NCBI RefSeq assembly: GCF_001902295.1
Contig: NZ_CP018335.1
Location: 1,116,001 to 1,180,000 of the forward strand
Direction of reading: 5' to 3'
From: Clostridium kluyveri
Lineage (GTDB): Bacteria > Bacillota > Clostridia > Clostridiales > Clostridiaceae
DNA: 64,000 nucleotides
Part shown: piece by piece, positions 52,674 through 61,107 of the stretch
Layout of the letters: each line of letters begins with the position of its first letter
How positions within the stretch are numbered: the first letter of the stretch is position 1
The notes under the pieces: generated by a model
Databases searched by the model: none
The model's input: only the letters and a program-made list of their open reading frames with translations
What the model was told of the DNA's origin: nothing
Translations under genes and position numbers: made by a program

Positions 52674-52819
52674 GTTATCACTTTTCCTTATCCCATTCTG
52701 CCGAATGTTTTGCTATAACTTTATTCTATAGCAGGTGATTAATAAAGTCAATTTTACGGTTTGTATGAGAAGGTGCTAAAATATAGAAAAACAAATTTAT
52801 TACAAAAGGAGTAAAAAAA

Positions 52820-53332
52820 ATGATAAGGGAAGCAAGTGAAAAAGATTTAAAAAGTATTTTAGAAATTTATAACGATGCTATATTGAATACAACAGCGATA
52901 TATGCTTATGAGATTCAAACTCTTGAGGAGAAAAAACAATGGTATAAAAAAAAGAAACAAGATGGATATCCATTGTTAGTATTTGAAGAAAATGATAGGG
53001 CCGTTGGATTTGCCACATTCGGCTCTTTTAGAGAATGGCCAGCATATAAATATACAATAGAGCATTCTGTATACGTTCATAAGGATTATAGAAATCAGGG
53101 TATTGCAACAAAATTAATGAAAAAGATAATAAAAATTGCTAATGAAAGAGAATATGCAACACTTGTTGCTGGAATTGATGCAGCAAATGAAGTTAGTATA
53201 AAAATGCATAAGAAAATAGGATTTAAGTATTCAGGTACAGTAAAAAAGGCGGGATTTAAATTTGGTAAATGGCTGGACCTTACTTTTTATCAATTGGATT
53301 TAACAGGACCTAAAATGCCTTCAGAGGGATAA
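52820..53332 (+). CDS. GNAT acetyltransferase, phosphinothricin acetyltransferase-like
   Basis: A 170-residue GNAT enzyme of the PAT/YwnH branch. IREASEKDLKSILEIYNDAI is the typical start. EHSVYVHKDYRNQGIATKLM is the acetyl-CoA pyrophosphate loop (Q/RxxGxG/A), and IDAANEVSIKMHKKIGFKY is the C-terminal motif. Relatives acetylate phosphinothricin, methionine sulfoximine or amino acids, so an amino-acid-like substrate is likely but unproven. AAAGGAG precedes the ATG. glpM starts 27 bases later. Confidence 0.88.
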   Translation: MIREASEKDLKSILEIYNDAILNTTAIYAYEIQTLEEKKQWYKKKKQDGYPLLVFEENDRAVGFATFGSFREWPAYKYTIEHSVYVHKDYRNQGIATKLMKKIIKIANEREYATLVAGIDAANEVSIKMHKKIGFKYSGTVKKAGFKFGKWLDLTFYQLDLTGPKMPSEG

Positions 53333-53359
53333 ATCAATAATTGAAGGAGTAGATTACAA

Positions 53360-53701
53360 TTGAATTTATTTATAAAATGTATTGTAGCTGTTATTATTAT
53401 GATTGCTGTTCATTATATATCAAAAACACATAATTATTATATTGCTGGATTAGTATTAAGTTTTCCTGGCTTAAGTATTCTTGCATATTATTTTATGTAT
53501 AAAGAACAAGGAGTTTCAAAAGTTCGAGTAACAACATATTTTGCCATATTATCTGCTATACCATTTGTAATCTTTCTTTTAGTATTAAATTTTACCTTAA
53601 AAAAATATACTATATTTAATTCTATTTTAGTATCGAGTGTAGTTTGGGTAATCTTTTCATCAATATTCATTATAATTTGGAAAAATTTTAACATAATTTA
53701 A
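53360..53701 (+). CDS. GlpM-family membrane protein
   Basis: A 113-residue protein with four hydrophobic helices. The segment SKTHNYYIAGLVLSFPGLS, then a turn and AILSAIPFVIFLLVL, closely follows E. coli GlpM as I remember it (SKTRNYYIAGLIPLFP). GlpM affects alginate and surface properties in Pseudomonas, but its biochemical role is unknown. The start is a TTG with GAAGGAG ahead. It is closely spaced after the acetyltransferase gene and may be co-transcribed with it. Confidence 0.75.
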   Translation: MNLFIKCIVAVIIMIAVHYISKTHNYYIAGLVLSFPGLSILAYYFMYKEQGVSKVRVTTYFAILSAIPFVIFLLVLNFTLKKYTIFNSILVSSVVWVIFSSIFIIIWKNFNII

Positions 53702-53813
53702 TACTCATTTTTAGATTTATCGGCTGATGTTAAGGGTATTAAATATCTATGATACATTTTAGTTCATATTATTTTTACGAGTCTTTTGGTAAAAAGCTTC
53801 AAAAACAGTATTA

Positions 53814-53930
53814 CAATTAGACGCAACTAATGCGGCATTAAAAGAACTTAAGGAGATTTTTAGTTCCTACAACTATGAAGTTATAGTGCTTGCAGATAGA
53901 GACTTAGGAAATGATGAGGAACATAAATAA
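53814..53930 (+). pseudogene. Transposase scrap
   Basis: A short frame without a start encodes LDATNAALKELKEIFSSYNY followed by EVIVLADRDLGNDEEHK and a stop. The VLADRDL part resembles the DDE-transposase segment with the second catalytic Asp (usually LADRGF). Nothing of the rest of a transposase is found on either side. The assignment rests on one motif. Confidence 0.4.
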
Positions 53931-54055
53931 TTAGGTGTAATAAGGAGCATTCAATTTTTGAGGTTGAGTGCTTTTGTTATGGTTAAAAAAATGCTTAAAT
54001 TTTAAGAATATAATTGGATTGTAGAAAAATGGTAGTATAATATTGATATATTGAA

Positions 54056-54292
54056 TGGCATAATGATGATACTTTCCATAATGATTTACATAAAAACTTA
54101 AAGGCAGATTTTATTTTAGCTAATCTACCATTTAATATTAGTGGCTGTGCAGACATAGTTATGGCAAATGGGGCATCAAGTTGAAATACTTTTAATGAAG
54201 GTAAGATTAGAAAGAATTTAATAGAAAGTGTTATATTTCTTGCAAGCGTGTTTTTTAATAATAAGATACATTATTTTTATAAAATTTTATAA
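54056..54292 (+). pseudogene. HsdM (type I DNA methyltransferase) relic
   Basis: The frame reads DTFHNDLHKNLKADFILANL followed by PFNIS, which is the HsdM region around catalytic motif IV (normally ANPPFN). It then jumps by an internal deletion to IVMANGASS, an in-frame TGA at 54182, and NTFNEGKIRKNLIES, matching the LANGxLS...GEIRKxxIE region of HsdM. About 80 residues remain from a protein of about 500. No hsdS or hsdR is nearby, so a type I restriction system once stood here or was carried in as a fragment. Confidence 0.65.
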
Positions 54293-54321
54293 GACAAGAA
54301 CAGCTTAAGGTGGATGAAAAT

Positions 54322-55425
54322 ATGATAAATGATTTATTCATAAATGTATTGGTGCTTATATCTGCTACTTTTATTGCGGGTCACATTTTGAGGGATATAT
54401 CTAAATATACTACATATGTTAAAATATTATTAGGTATAAGTGGTGGATTTGTTGGTATTTTACTAATGATATATACAATTAGAATTGATGGAACTACTAC
54501 AATAATGGATCTGCGAAATTTTGCATTGATGATAGTTTCTCATGTGGGAGGAACTGTACCTACTATAGTTTCAGCAATTATTATAGGTTTATATCGTATA
54601 TTATACTTTGGCATAACCAAATCTTCTATTACGGTAGTCCTTCAAATGATATTATATCCAATATGTTTTTATATAATTGATAAAAAGATTAAATCAGATT
54701 GGAAAAAGTGGTTTTTCAAGACTTTATCCATGTTAATTATAGTACTATCTGTGTTAACTTATCTTTTAAAGAATGTAGAAAATTTTCAAGTAATGCTTTC
54801 AAAATATTTTATAGTCAATTTATTTTTTAGTATATTAGAATACACCTTGCTAAGTTATGTTAAAACTTCAAATGAGCTATATAGAATGTATAAAAAGGGT
54901 TCTACCAAGGATTTCCTTACAAATCTAAATAATGTAAGAAAATTTGACAGCCTGCTTAATGATGCTATGAAAAATACAAAGGAAAAATGTGAGAAACTAT
55001 CTCTATTAATGATTGATATTGATTTCTTTAAAAAAGTAAATGATACATATGGACATGCAAAGGGTGATATTGTTTTACGTGAATTAGCAAAGATTTTACT
55101 TAAGAACAGTAGGAGCTTTGATATAGTTTCTCGAAACGGGGGAGAAGAATTTACCATATTACTACTAGATTGTCCTGAAATCCAAGCATTACAAATAGCT
55201 GAACGTGTTCGCTCTAGCGTTGAAACTCACCCATTTATACTGTCTAGTGAAACTCAGATAAATATCACCATATCAATAGGAGTCGCCAGTTATCCAGAAG
55301 CTACAAATGAAATAGAAAAACTCTTAGAGTTAGCAGATATGGCATTATACACTGCTAAACGTACAGGAAGGAATAAGGTGTGTTTAGCTGCCGGACACTC
55401 CAATGTGTTACAATATACTAAGTAA
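54322..55425 (+). CDS. Membrane-bound diguanylate cyclase (5TM-LYT plus GGDEF)
   Basis: A 367-residue sensor. Five to six N-terminal helices with a DLRNFALMIVSHVGGTVPTI loop resemble the 5TMR-LYT sensor module. The GGDEF domain has STKDFLTNLNNVRKFD, LLMIDIDFFKKVNDTYGHAKGD and the catalytic NGGEEF. GGEEF is an active variant, so synthesis of c-di-GMP is predicted. There is no RxxD inhibitory site in the expected position, which reads CEKL/IVLR by eye. The ATG at 54322 has AAGGTGG ahead. The signal is unknown. Confidence 0.9.
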   Translation: MINDLFINVLVLISATFIAGHILRDISKYTTYVKILLGISGGFVGILLMIYTIRIDGTTTIMDLRNFALMIVSHVGGTVPTIVSAIIIGLYRILYFGITKSSITVVLQMILYPICFYIIDKKIKSDWKKWFFKTLSMLIIVLSVLTYLLKNVENFQVMLSKYFIVNLFFSILEYTLLSYVKTSNELYRMYKKGSTKDFLTNLNNVRKFDSLLNDAMKNTKEKCEKLSLLMIDIDFFKKVNDTYGHAKGDIVLRELAKILLKNSRSFDIVSRNGGEEFTILLLDCPEIQALQIAERVRSSVETHPFILSSETQINITISIGVASYPEATNEIEKLLELADMALYTAKRTGRNKVCLAAGHSNVLQYTK

Positions 55426-55470
55426 TTACTTTTTTATTTTATAAAAATTTCAAAGGAGATGTTTAGATAG

Positions 55471-55590
55471 ATAAAGTCAGGGATTGAACATATGCCGGTT
55501 GCTAGAGAGGAAGTACATGCAATGTTAATTGAAGCAATTCCTTATAACTTCTTATTAATATTATTATTTAAAAATATATCCAAAATTTAA
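55471..55590 (+). pseudogene. Possible relic of an NhaC-type antiporter gene
   Basis: A start-less frame reads IKSGIEHMPVAREEVHAMLI and then EAIPYNFLLILLLF. The last part resembles IKSIPYNFYAIVMILI in the intact NhaC gene just downstream. It could be a leftover of a duplicated antiporter gene. The similarity is short and I am not sure of it. Confidence 0.35.
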
Positions 55591-55662
55591 AAAGGGTATT
55601 TTGTAGTGATTTTACAAATAATAGTTTTGATAGTAATTATGTAATAGGAAGGAAATGATAAT

Positions 55663-57090
55663 ATGAGCCAAGGAATAGTCTCACTTTTTATACCTATAAT
55701 AGTCATTGTTTTAGCTATGATTACGAAGAGAATAATAGCTGCGCTCATTGTAGGAATTTTAGTCAGTGGTATATTACTTGCAGGGGGAAATATAATTAAT
55801 GGGTGTATTTTAGCTACAGAACATTTAGTTAATGCAACTGCAGATAAAGAAAGTGTTTATATAATAATGTTTCTATTTCTGTTTGGTGCCTTTGGTGAGA
55901 TTATGAAGTTATCAGGTGGAATAAAAGGTTTTTCTGAATTAGCAAACAAATATGTAAAAACCGAAAAAGGAGCTTTAGGGAGTATATGGCTAGTATCTAT
56001 TTTTACCTTTATTGATTGTTGTTTTCATGTCATCTCATCAGGGACTATTGGCAAAGCATTAATAGAGAAAACAAAGGGCAGCAAGGATAAACTAGCTGTA
56101 ATAGTCAATGTAACATCCTGTTTATTAATTATTTTGATTCCATTTGCAACTACTTACGTGGGTTACATAATAGGGGTCATTAGTTCAGCTTTAAGTAAGG
56201 CAGGAGTTAAAGAATCAGCTTATAATCTATATATAAAGAGCATACCCTATAATTTTTATGCCATTGTTATGATACTTATAAGCATAGGTATAATATTTTT
56301 TAATCTAAAATTTGATAGTATAGTTAATAGGATTAAGGAAGTAAAACAAACTGACGAAGGAGAGCCACATGGACATGAGGCGCATGAACAATGTGAATTT
56401 GAAGAGAAAGCACCACCAAGACCATTTAACTTGATTATTCCATTAACAATACTTATTTTAACTACATTCTTTTTCTTTTGGTATACTGGAAAAAATAAGG
56501 GTCAAGGATTTTTAGGTGCTATAATGAATGCAGAATTTGGAGAATCTATTTTATTATCAGCAGCAGTTTCTATTGTAATTACTACAGTAGTTTACTTAAT
56601 TCAAAAAATACCTATGGCTGAGATAGAAAGTCATTTTTTGTCAGGTGGAAATGAAATGATGCCGCCTATAATAGTTCTAATATTAAGCTGGGGATTGTCA
56701 GGTATAATAGAAGATTTGCAATTTGCAAAATTCATTACCAATACAATTGGACCACAAGTACCAACAGTGCTAATACCAGTTGTAATATTTTTGATTGGTT
56801 GTGCAGCTTCATATTTTATGGGTTCTGCTTGGGGGACATGGGCATTACTCATGCCAATAGCTGTGCCACTTGCCGTAACTACAAATTCAAATCTGCCTTT
56901 AGTTATTGGAGCTGTGCTTGCCGGCGGTTCTCTAGGTGATAATGCCTCACCACTGGGAGAAACAGCAATTCTTTCATCTACCATAGCAGAAGTTCCCCTA
57001 ATGAAGCATGTTAAGACAATTTTACCTTATAGCATTATTTCTATAGTAATATCATCCATCTTATTTATAGCCTTTTCATTTGCAATTTGA
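55663..57090 (+). CDS. NhaC-family Na+/H+ antiporter
   Basis: A 475-residue membrane protein with about twelve helices. It shows features of the NhaC/ion-transporter superfamily: TFIDCCFHVISSGTIG in the first half, a charged, His/Glu-rich cytoplasmic loop (about residues 222-250) and AASYFMGSAWGTWALLMPIA with GSLGDNASPLGET in the second half. NhaC proteins exchange sodium, or organic substrates, for protons. Substrate specificity is not determined. AGGAAGG precedes the ATG. There is no obvious operon partner. Confidence 0.85.
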   Translation: MSQGIVSLFIPIIVIVLAMITKRIIAALIVGILVSGILLAGGNIINGCILATEHLVNATADKESVYIIMFLFLFGAFGEIMKLSGGIKGFSELANKYVKTEKGALGSIWLVSIFTFIDCCFHVISSGTIGKALIEKTKGSKDKLAVIVNVTSCLLIILIPFATTYVGYIIGVISSALSKAGVKESAYNLYIKSIPYNFYAIVMILISIGIIFFNLKFDSIVNRIKEVKQTDEGEPHGHEAHEQCEFEEKAPPRPFNLIIPLTILILTTFFFFWYTGKNKGQGFLGAIMNAEFGESILLSAAVSIVITTVVYLIQKIPMAEIESHFLSGGNEMMPPIIVLILSWGLSGIIEDLQFAKFITNTIGPQVPTVLIPVVIFLIGCAASYFMGSAWGTWALLMPIAVPLAVTTNSNLPLVIGAVLAGGSLGDNASPLGETAILSSTIAEVPLMKHVKTILPYSIISIVISSILFIAFSFAI

Positions 57091-57250
57091 AGTTATAATA
57101 CAAAGGCGGACATGGAATTGCAGAAGATGATACAGAAAAATGTCATTACGGCAACAGCTATTGTAAATTTACCCCAGTAGGGCATGAAACACAAATTTCA
57201 TCATATACTAGAATTAGCTATGGCAGACTTATAAAATGGAGGGGAAATTA
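57091..57250. other. Coding relic between nhaC-like and cadD-like genes
   Basis: The bases after the antiporter stop can be read as GGHGIAEDDTEKCHYGNSYC and KFTPVGHETQISSYTRISYG without a start. The composition looks protein-coding, with two cysteines and several histidines, but I do not recognise a family. The 3' end holds GGAGGGG, the ribosome binding site of the next gene. Confidence 0.35.
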
Positions 57251-57937
57251 TTGGTTAGTACAATAATAACTGCACTTGTTTCATTTTCTAGTACCAATAT
57301 TGACGATATATTTGTACTTATGTTATTTTTCTCCCAATTAAATAGCAGTACGAAAATACGTCATATAATTATTGGACAGTATCTAGGAATCGGAGCATTA
57401 ACAACAATAAGTATCATAGGTGCTATAGGTGTATCAGTAATTCCTCATGAATATGTAGGGCTGCTTGGATTAGTACCGATATATTTAGGGATAAAAACAT
57501 ACCTCCACTATAAGAAAGAGAGCAGGGACGGTAAAAACACTGCTGAGCAAAAGTTTCAAAATGTTGATAATAAAGAACCAAAAGGAACAAATAGTATTCA
57601 AAAAAATCGTATAATATCTTTTGCTAAAACGTTTATTAATCCAAGTGTTATAAAAGTAACTAGCGTAACTTTTGCCAACGGCGGAGATAATATTGGCATA
57701 TACATACCGCTTTTCGCAAGCATGAATTTATTTGATATTTTGGTAACAGTGTTGGTGTTTGTACTTTTAATAGCCTTATGGTGTTTTATTGGTTTAAAGT
57801 TGGCAGAACAGCCTTTTGTGAGTCGAAATATTGAAAAATACAGGCATATCTTAGTTCCAATAATATTTATAGGATTAGGAATTTTTATATTAATCGAAAA
57901 TGGAACAATAAGTTTCATATCCCATAATTTATTTTAG
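57251..57937 (+). CDS. CadD-family cadmium resistance/efflux transporter
   Basis: A 228-residue membrane protein. The first helix pair contains SSTNIDDIFVLMLFFSQLN, and a central loop is followed by TFANGGDNIGIYIPLFASMN, the two Asp-bearing motifs of the CadD/LysE-like superfamily. CadD proteins give cadmium resistance in staphylococci; some clostridial members may move other ions. TTG at 57251 is chosen because GGAGGGG lies seven bases ahead; an ATG at 57236 precedes that site. A perfect intrinsic terminator follows. Confidence 0.85.
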   Translation: MVSTIITALVSFSSTNIDDIFVLMLFFSQLNSSTKIRHIIIGQYLGIGALTTISIIGAIGVSVIPHEYVGLLGLVPIYLGIKTYLHYKKESRDGKNTAEQKFQNVDNKEPKGTNSIQKNRIISFAKTFINPSVIKVTSVTFANGGDNIGIYIPLFASMNLFDILVTVLVFVLLIALWCFIGLKLAEQPFVSRNIEKYRHILVPIIFIGLGIFILIENGTISFISHNLF

Positions 57938-57973
57938 ATTAATATACAATATTCTCATTCGACGACTAAAATC

Positions 57974-57999
57974 CCATATCTAACGATATGGTTTTTTTT
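57974..57999 (+). terminator. Intrinsic terminator after the cadD-like gene
   Basis: CCATATC (57974-57980), loop TAAC, GATATGG (57985-57991), followed by a run of eight T. A typical rho-independent terminator. Confidence 0.9.
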
Positions 58000-58207
58000 A
58001 TATTCAAAATCTTAGGGAGGAGTAGAAATATGCCTTATAAACAAGGCTAGCTTAACATTTAAAAAACTAAGATAAATGTTAGCAATGCCTCACTTTTAAT
58101 TTTTGTATCTAAGGATACTGAAGATAAAAAAGATTAATCTTATAATTAAAACATAAATTATAGATTTTAAAAAATAAAGGATAAAGCTTATAAAAATTAT
58201 AAAAAAT

Positions 58208-58486
58208 ATGACTATTGGTGAATATTTTTTTAAGCTGATTTTTGATTATATGCTTGAAGGAATGCCGTGTGATAGGGTAAATCAAATCATTGAAAATAGG
58301 GAAACTATGATTACCTGGGAAACCACAAGAGATCTTCATAAAGCTTACTGGGATGAAGCTAGCGGGAATATCAATAATTATTATCATTTTAGAGATTCAT
58401 GAATTAATGGATTCTTAAGTGCAAGTGGTACAGGATATAAGTATACTAGAACAGAAAATGGAATAAATACAATAAGAAAGGTGTGA
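58208..58486 (+). pseudogene. Unknown small gene interrupted by one TGA
   Basis: A frame of 64 codons (MTIGEYFFKLIFDYMLEGMP...) stops at TGA 58400-58402, but the same frame continues without further stops for 27 codons (INGFLSASGTGYKYTRTENG) to a TGA at 58484. The continuation has coding character, so one nonsense change, for example TGG to TGA, may have split a protein of about 92 residues. The family was not recognised and no good ribosome binding site is visible. The confidence is low. Confidence 0.35.
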
Positions 58487-58490
58487 GTTT

Positions 58491-59045
58491 ATGGATGGAA
58501 TTGTTTTAATGATTGAAGAACACAAAAACATAAAAAGGATGCTGCAAGTTATAAGAAAAGCATGTTTAAGTATAATGAATGGCAGGGAAATTGATTATAT
58601 GGATTTTGAAATGATGATTGACTTTGTAAGAAATTATGCAGATAAGCATCATCATGGAAAGGAAGAGAAATTATTATTTAATAAAATGGTGGATGAAATT
58701 GGAGGTGCAGCTGAGAAGGTAGTTAAGTTTGGAATGCTTGTGGAGCATGATTTTGGAAGGTTATATATGAAGGAGCTTGAAGAAGCACTTGCCAAAGTTA
58801 AGGCTGGTGATGATGAGGCAAAACTTGATGTCATAGCCAATGCTGTATCTTATACACATCTATTAAATAGGCATATAGATAAAGAGGACAATGTTGTATA
58901 TTCTTTTGCCAAGAGAGCTCTTAGTGAAGAAATATTAAATAGATTCAATATGGAATGTGATGCTTTTGAAGAGGAAATGAATAGAGATGGTGTTCAGAAT
59001 CAGTATATTCAAATATTAGAATTGCTTGAACAAAAGTATAAGTAA
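58491..59045 (+). CDS. Hemerythrin-like (HHE) domain protein
   Basis: A 184-residue four-helix protein with the iron-ligand pattern of HHE/YtfE-like hemerythrins: IEEHKNIKRML, DKHHHGKEEKLLF, VEHDFGRLYMKE and LLNRHIDKEDNVVY. Such proteins bind a di-iron centre and act in oxygen or nitric-oxide sensing or in iron-sulfur repair. It precedes an FNT relic and asrABC, in a neighbourhood concerned with reactive nitrogen and sulfur species, which supports a protective role by inference. GGTGTGAG lies before the ATG. Confidence 0.88.
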   Translation: MDGIVLMIEEHKNIKRMLQVIRKACLSIMNGREIDYMDFEMMIDFVRNYADKHHHGKEEKLLFNKMVDEIGGAAEKVVKFGMLVEHDFGRLYMKELEEALAKVKAGDDEAKLDVIANAVSYTHLLNRHIDKEDNVVYSFAKRALSEEILNRFNMECDAFEEEMNRDGVQNQYIQILELLEQKYK

Positions 59046-59049
59046 TTCA

Positions 59050-59280
59050 TGCAAAATATTAGCATAGTTAGCAGGTATGTTTGTAGGTTTTGGTATTATA
59101 CTCATATTTACAATAGGGGGCCTGCTATCCCCTGCAAATGCACCAGCTGCTAAAATTGTAATAGGGGTTTCTTTTGGAATTGCACTAAGTTTAGTATTAG
59201 CTGCTGGTTCTAAATTATTTACAGGTAACATGATTATGCCAATAAGAAAGCCTGGAGAATTGGATAATGAATATAAATAA
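59050..59280 (+). pseudogene. FNT-family channel relic (nitrite/formate/hydrosulfide type)
   Basis: The frame reads CKILA, an in-frame TAG at 59065, then LAGMFVGFGIILIFTIGGLL, AKIVIGVSFGIALSLVLAAG and SKLFTGNMIM before a stop at 59278-59280. The GxxFxLGLxLVxxAGxELFTGN pattern is the FNT family. The first helix, most of the later helices and the C-terminus are missing, with a join into PIRKPGELDNEYK. In other clostridia an FNT hydrosulfide channel gene lies with asrABC, which is the position here. The open 67-codon stretch from an ATG at 59077 cannot form a channel. Confidence 0.7.
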
Positions 59281-59302
59281 AATGGCATAAGGAGGGATTA
59301 AG

Positions 59303-60304
59303 ATGGGATATAAGTTAAATTCAGAAAAGTTTAATAATTTTTTGGCCACAATAAAAGATGAATATAAGGTTTATGCTCCTATACTTTTAAAAGGCAAGGG
59401 CACCTTCTCAGACACAGATACTGTTAGGTATGGACAAGTTAATGATATTAAAGAAATAGATTTTGATAAAAAATCTAATTTCTCACCCAAGGAAGTGATA
59501 CTTCCAATTACACAAACTCTGTTTTATTTTACAGAAGATAGCGTAACAGAACCTAAAACAGAGGATAAGAAGAGTTTAATATTCTTAAGAAGCTGTGATA
59601 TGCATGCTGTTAAGAGATTGGATCAAATATATTTAAAGAATGGCGCTGAAGATCCATATTACAAGAAATTAAGAGAAAAAGTTAAATTCATACTTATAGA
59701 GTGCGAACACAGCTTTGAAAATTGTTTTTGTGCAAGTATGAAAACTAATAAAGCAGAGGAATATGATTTATTTGTAAAAGTGAAACATGGACAAGTTTTT
59801 GTTGAATGTAAAGATGAAAGCTTTAAATCATATTTTGACACTTGTGAGCAGTATGAAGTAAGTCCAAAATTTATAGAAGCTAACGAAAAAGAAGTAAAAG
59901 TTCCTGAAAATTTAGATACAAATATATTTAGTTGGAGTGGCTGGAAAGAGTATTTACAAAGGTGTATAGCTTGTGGCAGATGTAATACTGTGTGCGGAAC
60001 CTGTGCTTGCTTTACAATGCAGGATATATTCTATAAGGATAATAGAAATGTTGGAGAAAGAAGAAGGGTTTGGGCTTCTTGTCAAATAGATGGATTTACA
60101 GATATGGCCGGCGGACATAGTTTTAGAAAAGAGCAAGGTGATAGAATGAGGTTTAAGGTTATGCATAAGGTTTATGATTTTAAAAAGAGATTTGGCTACC
60201 ATATGTGCGTAGGCTGTGGAAGATGTGATGATGCTTGTCCTGAATATATCTCATTTTCAAACTGCATAAATAAGTTGAACAAAGCAATGGAAGAGGTGAA
60301 GTAA
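59303..60304 (+). CDS. asrA: Anaerobic sulfite reductase subunit A
   Basis: A 333-residue iron-sulfur electron-transfer subunit of the NADH-dependent dissimilatory-type sulfite reductase that produces sulfide. Two ferredoxin-type clusters are visible in the C-terminal half: CIACGRCNTVCGTCACF and CVGCGRCDDACPEYISF. The N-terminal domain is the typical AsrA fold. AGGAGGG precedes the ATG. Its stop is immediately followed by the asrB start. It is the first intact gene of asrABC. Confidence 0.96.
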   Translation: MGYKLNSEKFNNFLATIKDEYKVYAPILLKGKGTFSDTDTVRYGQVNDIKEIDFDKKSNFSPKEVILPITQTLFYFTEDSVTEPKTEDKKSLIFLRSCDMHAVKRLDQIYLKNGAEDPYYKKLREKVKFILIECEHSFENCFCASMKTNKAEEYDLFVKVKHGQVFVECKDESFKSYFDTCEQYEVSPKFIEANEKEVKVPENLDTNIFSWSGWKEYLQRCIACGRCNTVCGTCACFTMQDIFYKDNRNVGERRRVWASCQIDGFTDMAGGHSFRKEQGDRMRFKVMHKVYDFKKRFGYHMCVGCGRCDDACPEYISFSNCINKLNKAMEEVK

Positions 60305-61096
60305 ATGGAGAATATATATTTACCAAGGTCTAGTAAGATAATTAGTATTACTCCACATACAGATATTGATTACACCTTTAGAATGGAATTTACAGGTGAT
60401 GTGAAACCTGGTCAATTCTTTGAAGTTTCTATACCTAAATACGGAGAAGCTCCCATTTCTGTCTGTGAAATAGGAGAGGGATATATAGACTTAACAATCA
60501 GACGTGTGGGAGTAGTTACAGATGTTATCCATACCTTTTTCAAAGGAGATAAACTTTTCATGAGGGGACCTTATGGCAATGGATTTGATGTAAATATATA
60601 TAAAGGAAAAGAAGTTATTGTAGCAGCAGGTGGAACTGGACTAGCTCCGGTTAAGGGAATTGTGGATTATTTTTCAGCTAACAGAAATGAAGTTAAGAAT
60701 TTTAATCTTTTAGCTGGATTCAAGTCACCAAATGACATAGTGTTTAAAGAATCTATCAAAAAGTGGAGCGATAATTTACAAGTTACAGTAACTGTAGATA
60801 AAGCTGAAGAAGGATATAGTGGTAATGTAGGGTTAATTACTAATTATATTAAAGATTTAAAAATTGAAAATGTGGAGAAAGCACAAGTGGTGGCTGTTGG
60901 CCCTCCAATAATGCTGAAATTCACATTAGCTGAGTTTATTAAAAGAGGAATTAAAGAAGAAAATATTTGGGTTTCTTATGAAAGAAAAATGTGTTGTGGA
61001 CTTGGTAAATGCGGACACTGCAAGATTGATGATACTTATATCTGCCTAGAAGGTCCGGTCTTCAATTATACTAAGGCTAAGAACTTAGTGGATTAG
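60305..61096 (+). CDS. asrB: Anaerobic sulfite reductase subunit B
   Basis: A 263-residue flavin/NADH-binding subunit related to dihydroorotate dehydrogenase electron-transfer proteins. The FAD domain (TIRRVGVVTDVIH) is followed by the NAD fold VIVAAGGTGLAPVKGIVDYF. A 2Fe-2S type cysteine cluster reads CCGLGKCGHCKIDDTYIC. It passes electrons from NADH to AsrA and AsrC. The ATG starts directly after the asrA TAA, so translation is coupled. Confidence 0.96.
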   Translation: MENIYLPRSSKIISITPHTDIDYTFRMEFTGDVKPGQFFEVSIPKYGEAPISVCEIGEGYIDLTIRRVGVVTDVIHTFFKGDKLFMRGPYGNGFDVNIYKGKEVIVAAGGTGLAPVKGIVDYFSANRNEVKNFNLLAGFKSPNDIVFKESIKKWSDNLQVTVTVDKAEEGYSGNVGLITNYIKDLKIENVEKAQVVAVGPPIMLKFTLAEFIKRGIKEENIWVSYERKMCCGLGKCGHCKIDDTYICLEGPVFNYTKAKNLVD

Positions 61097-61107
61097 GGGG
61101 GAGAATA

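Noticed and set aside
53702..54321. A possible small non-coding RNA region between glpM and the GGDEF gene
   Set aside because: The sequence is better explained by transposase and hsdM coding scraps; no promoter-terminator pair was seen.
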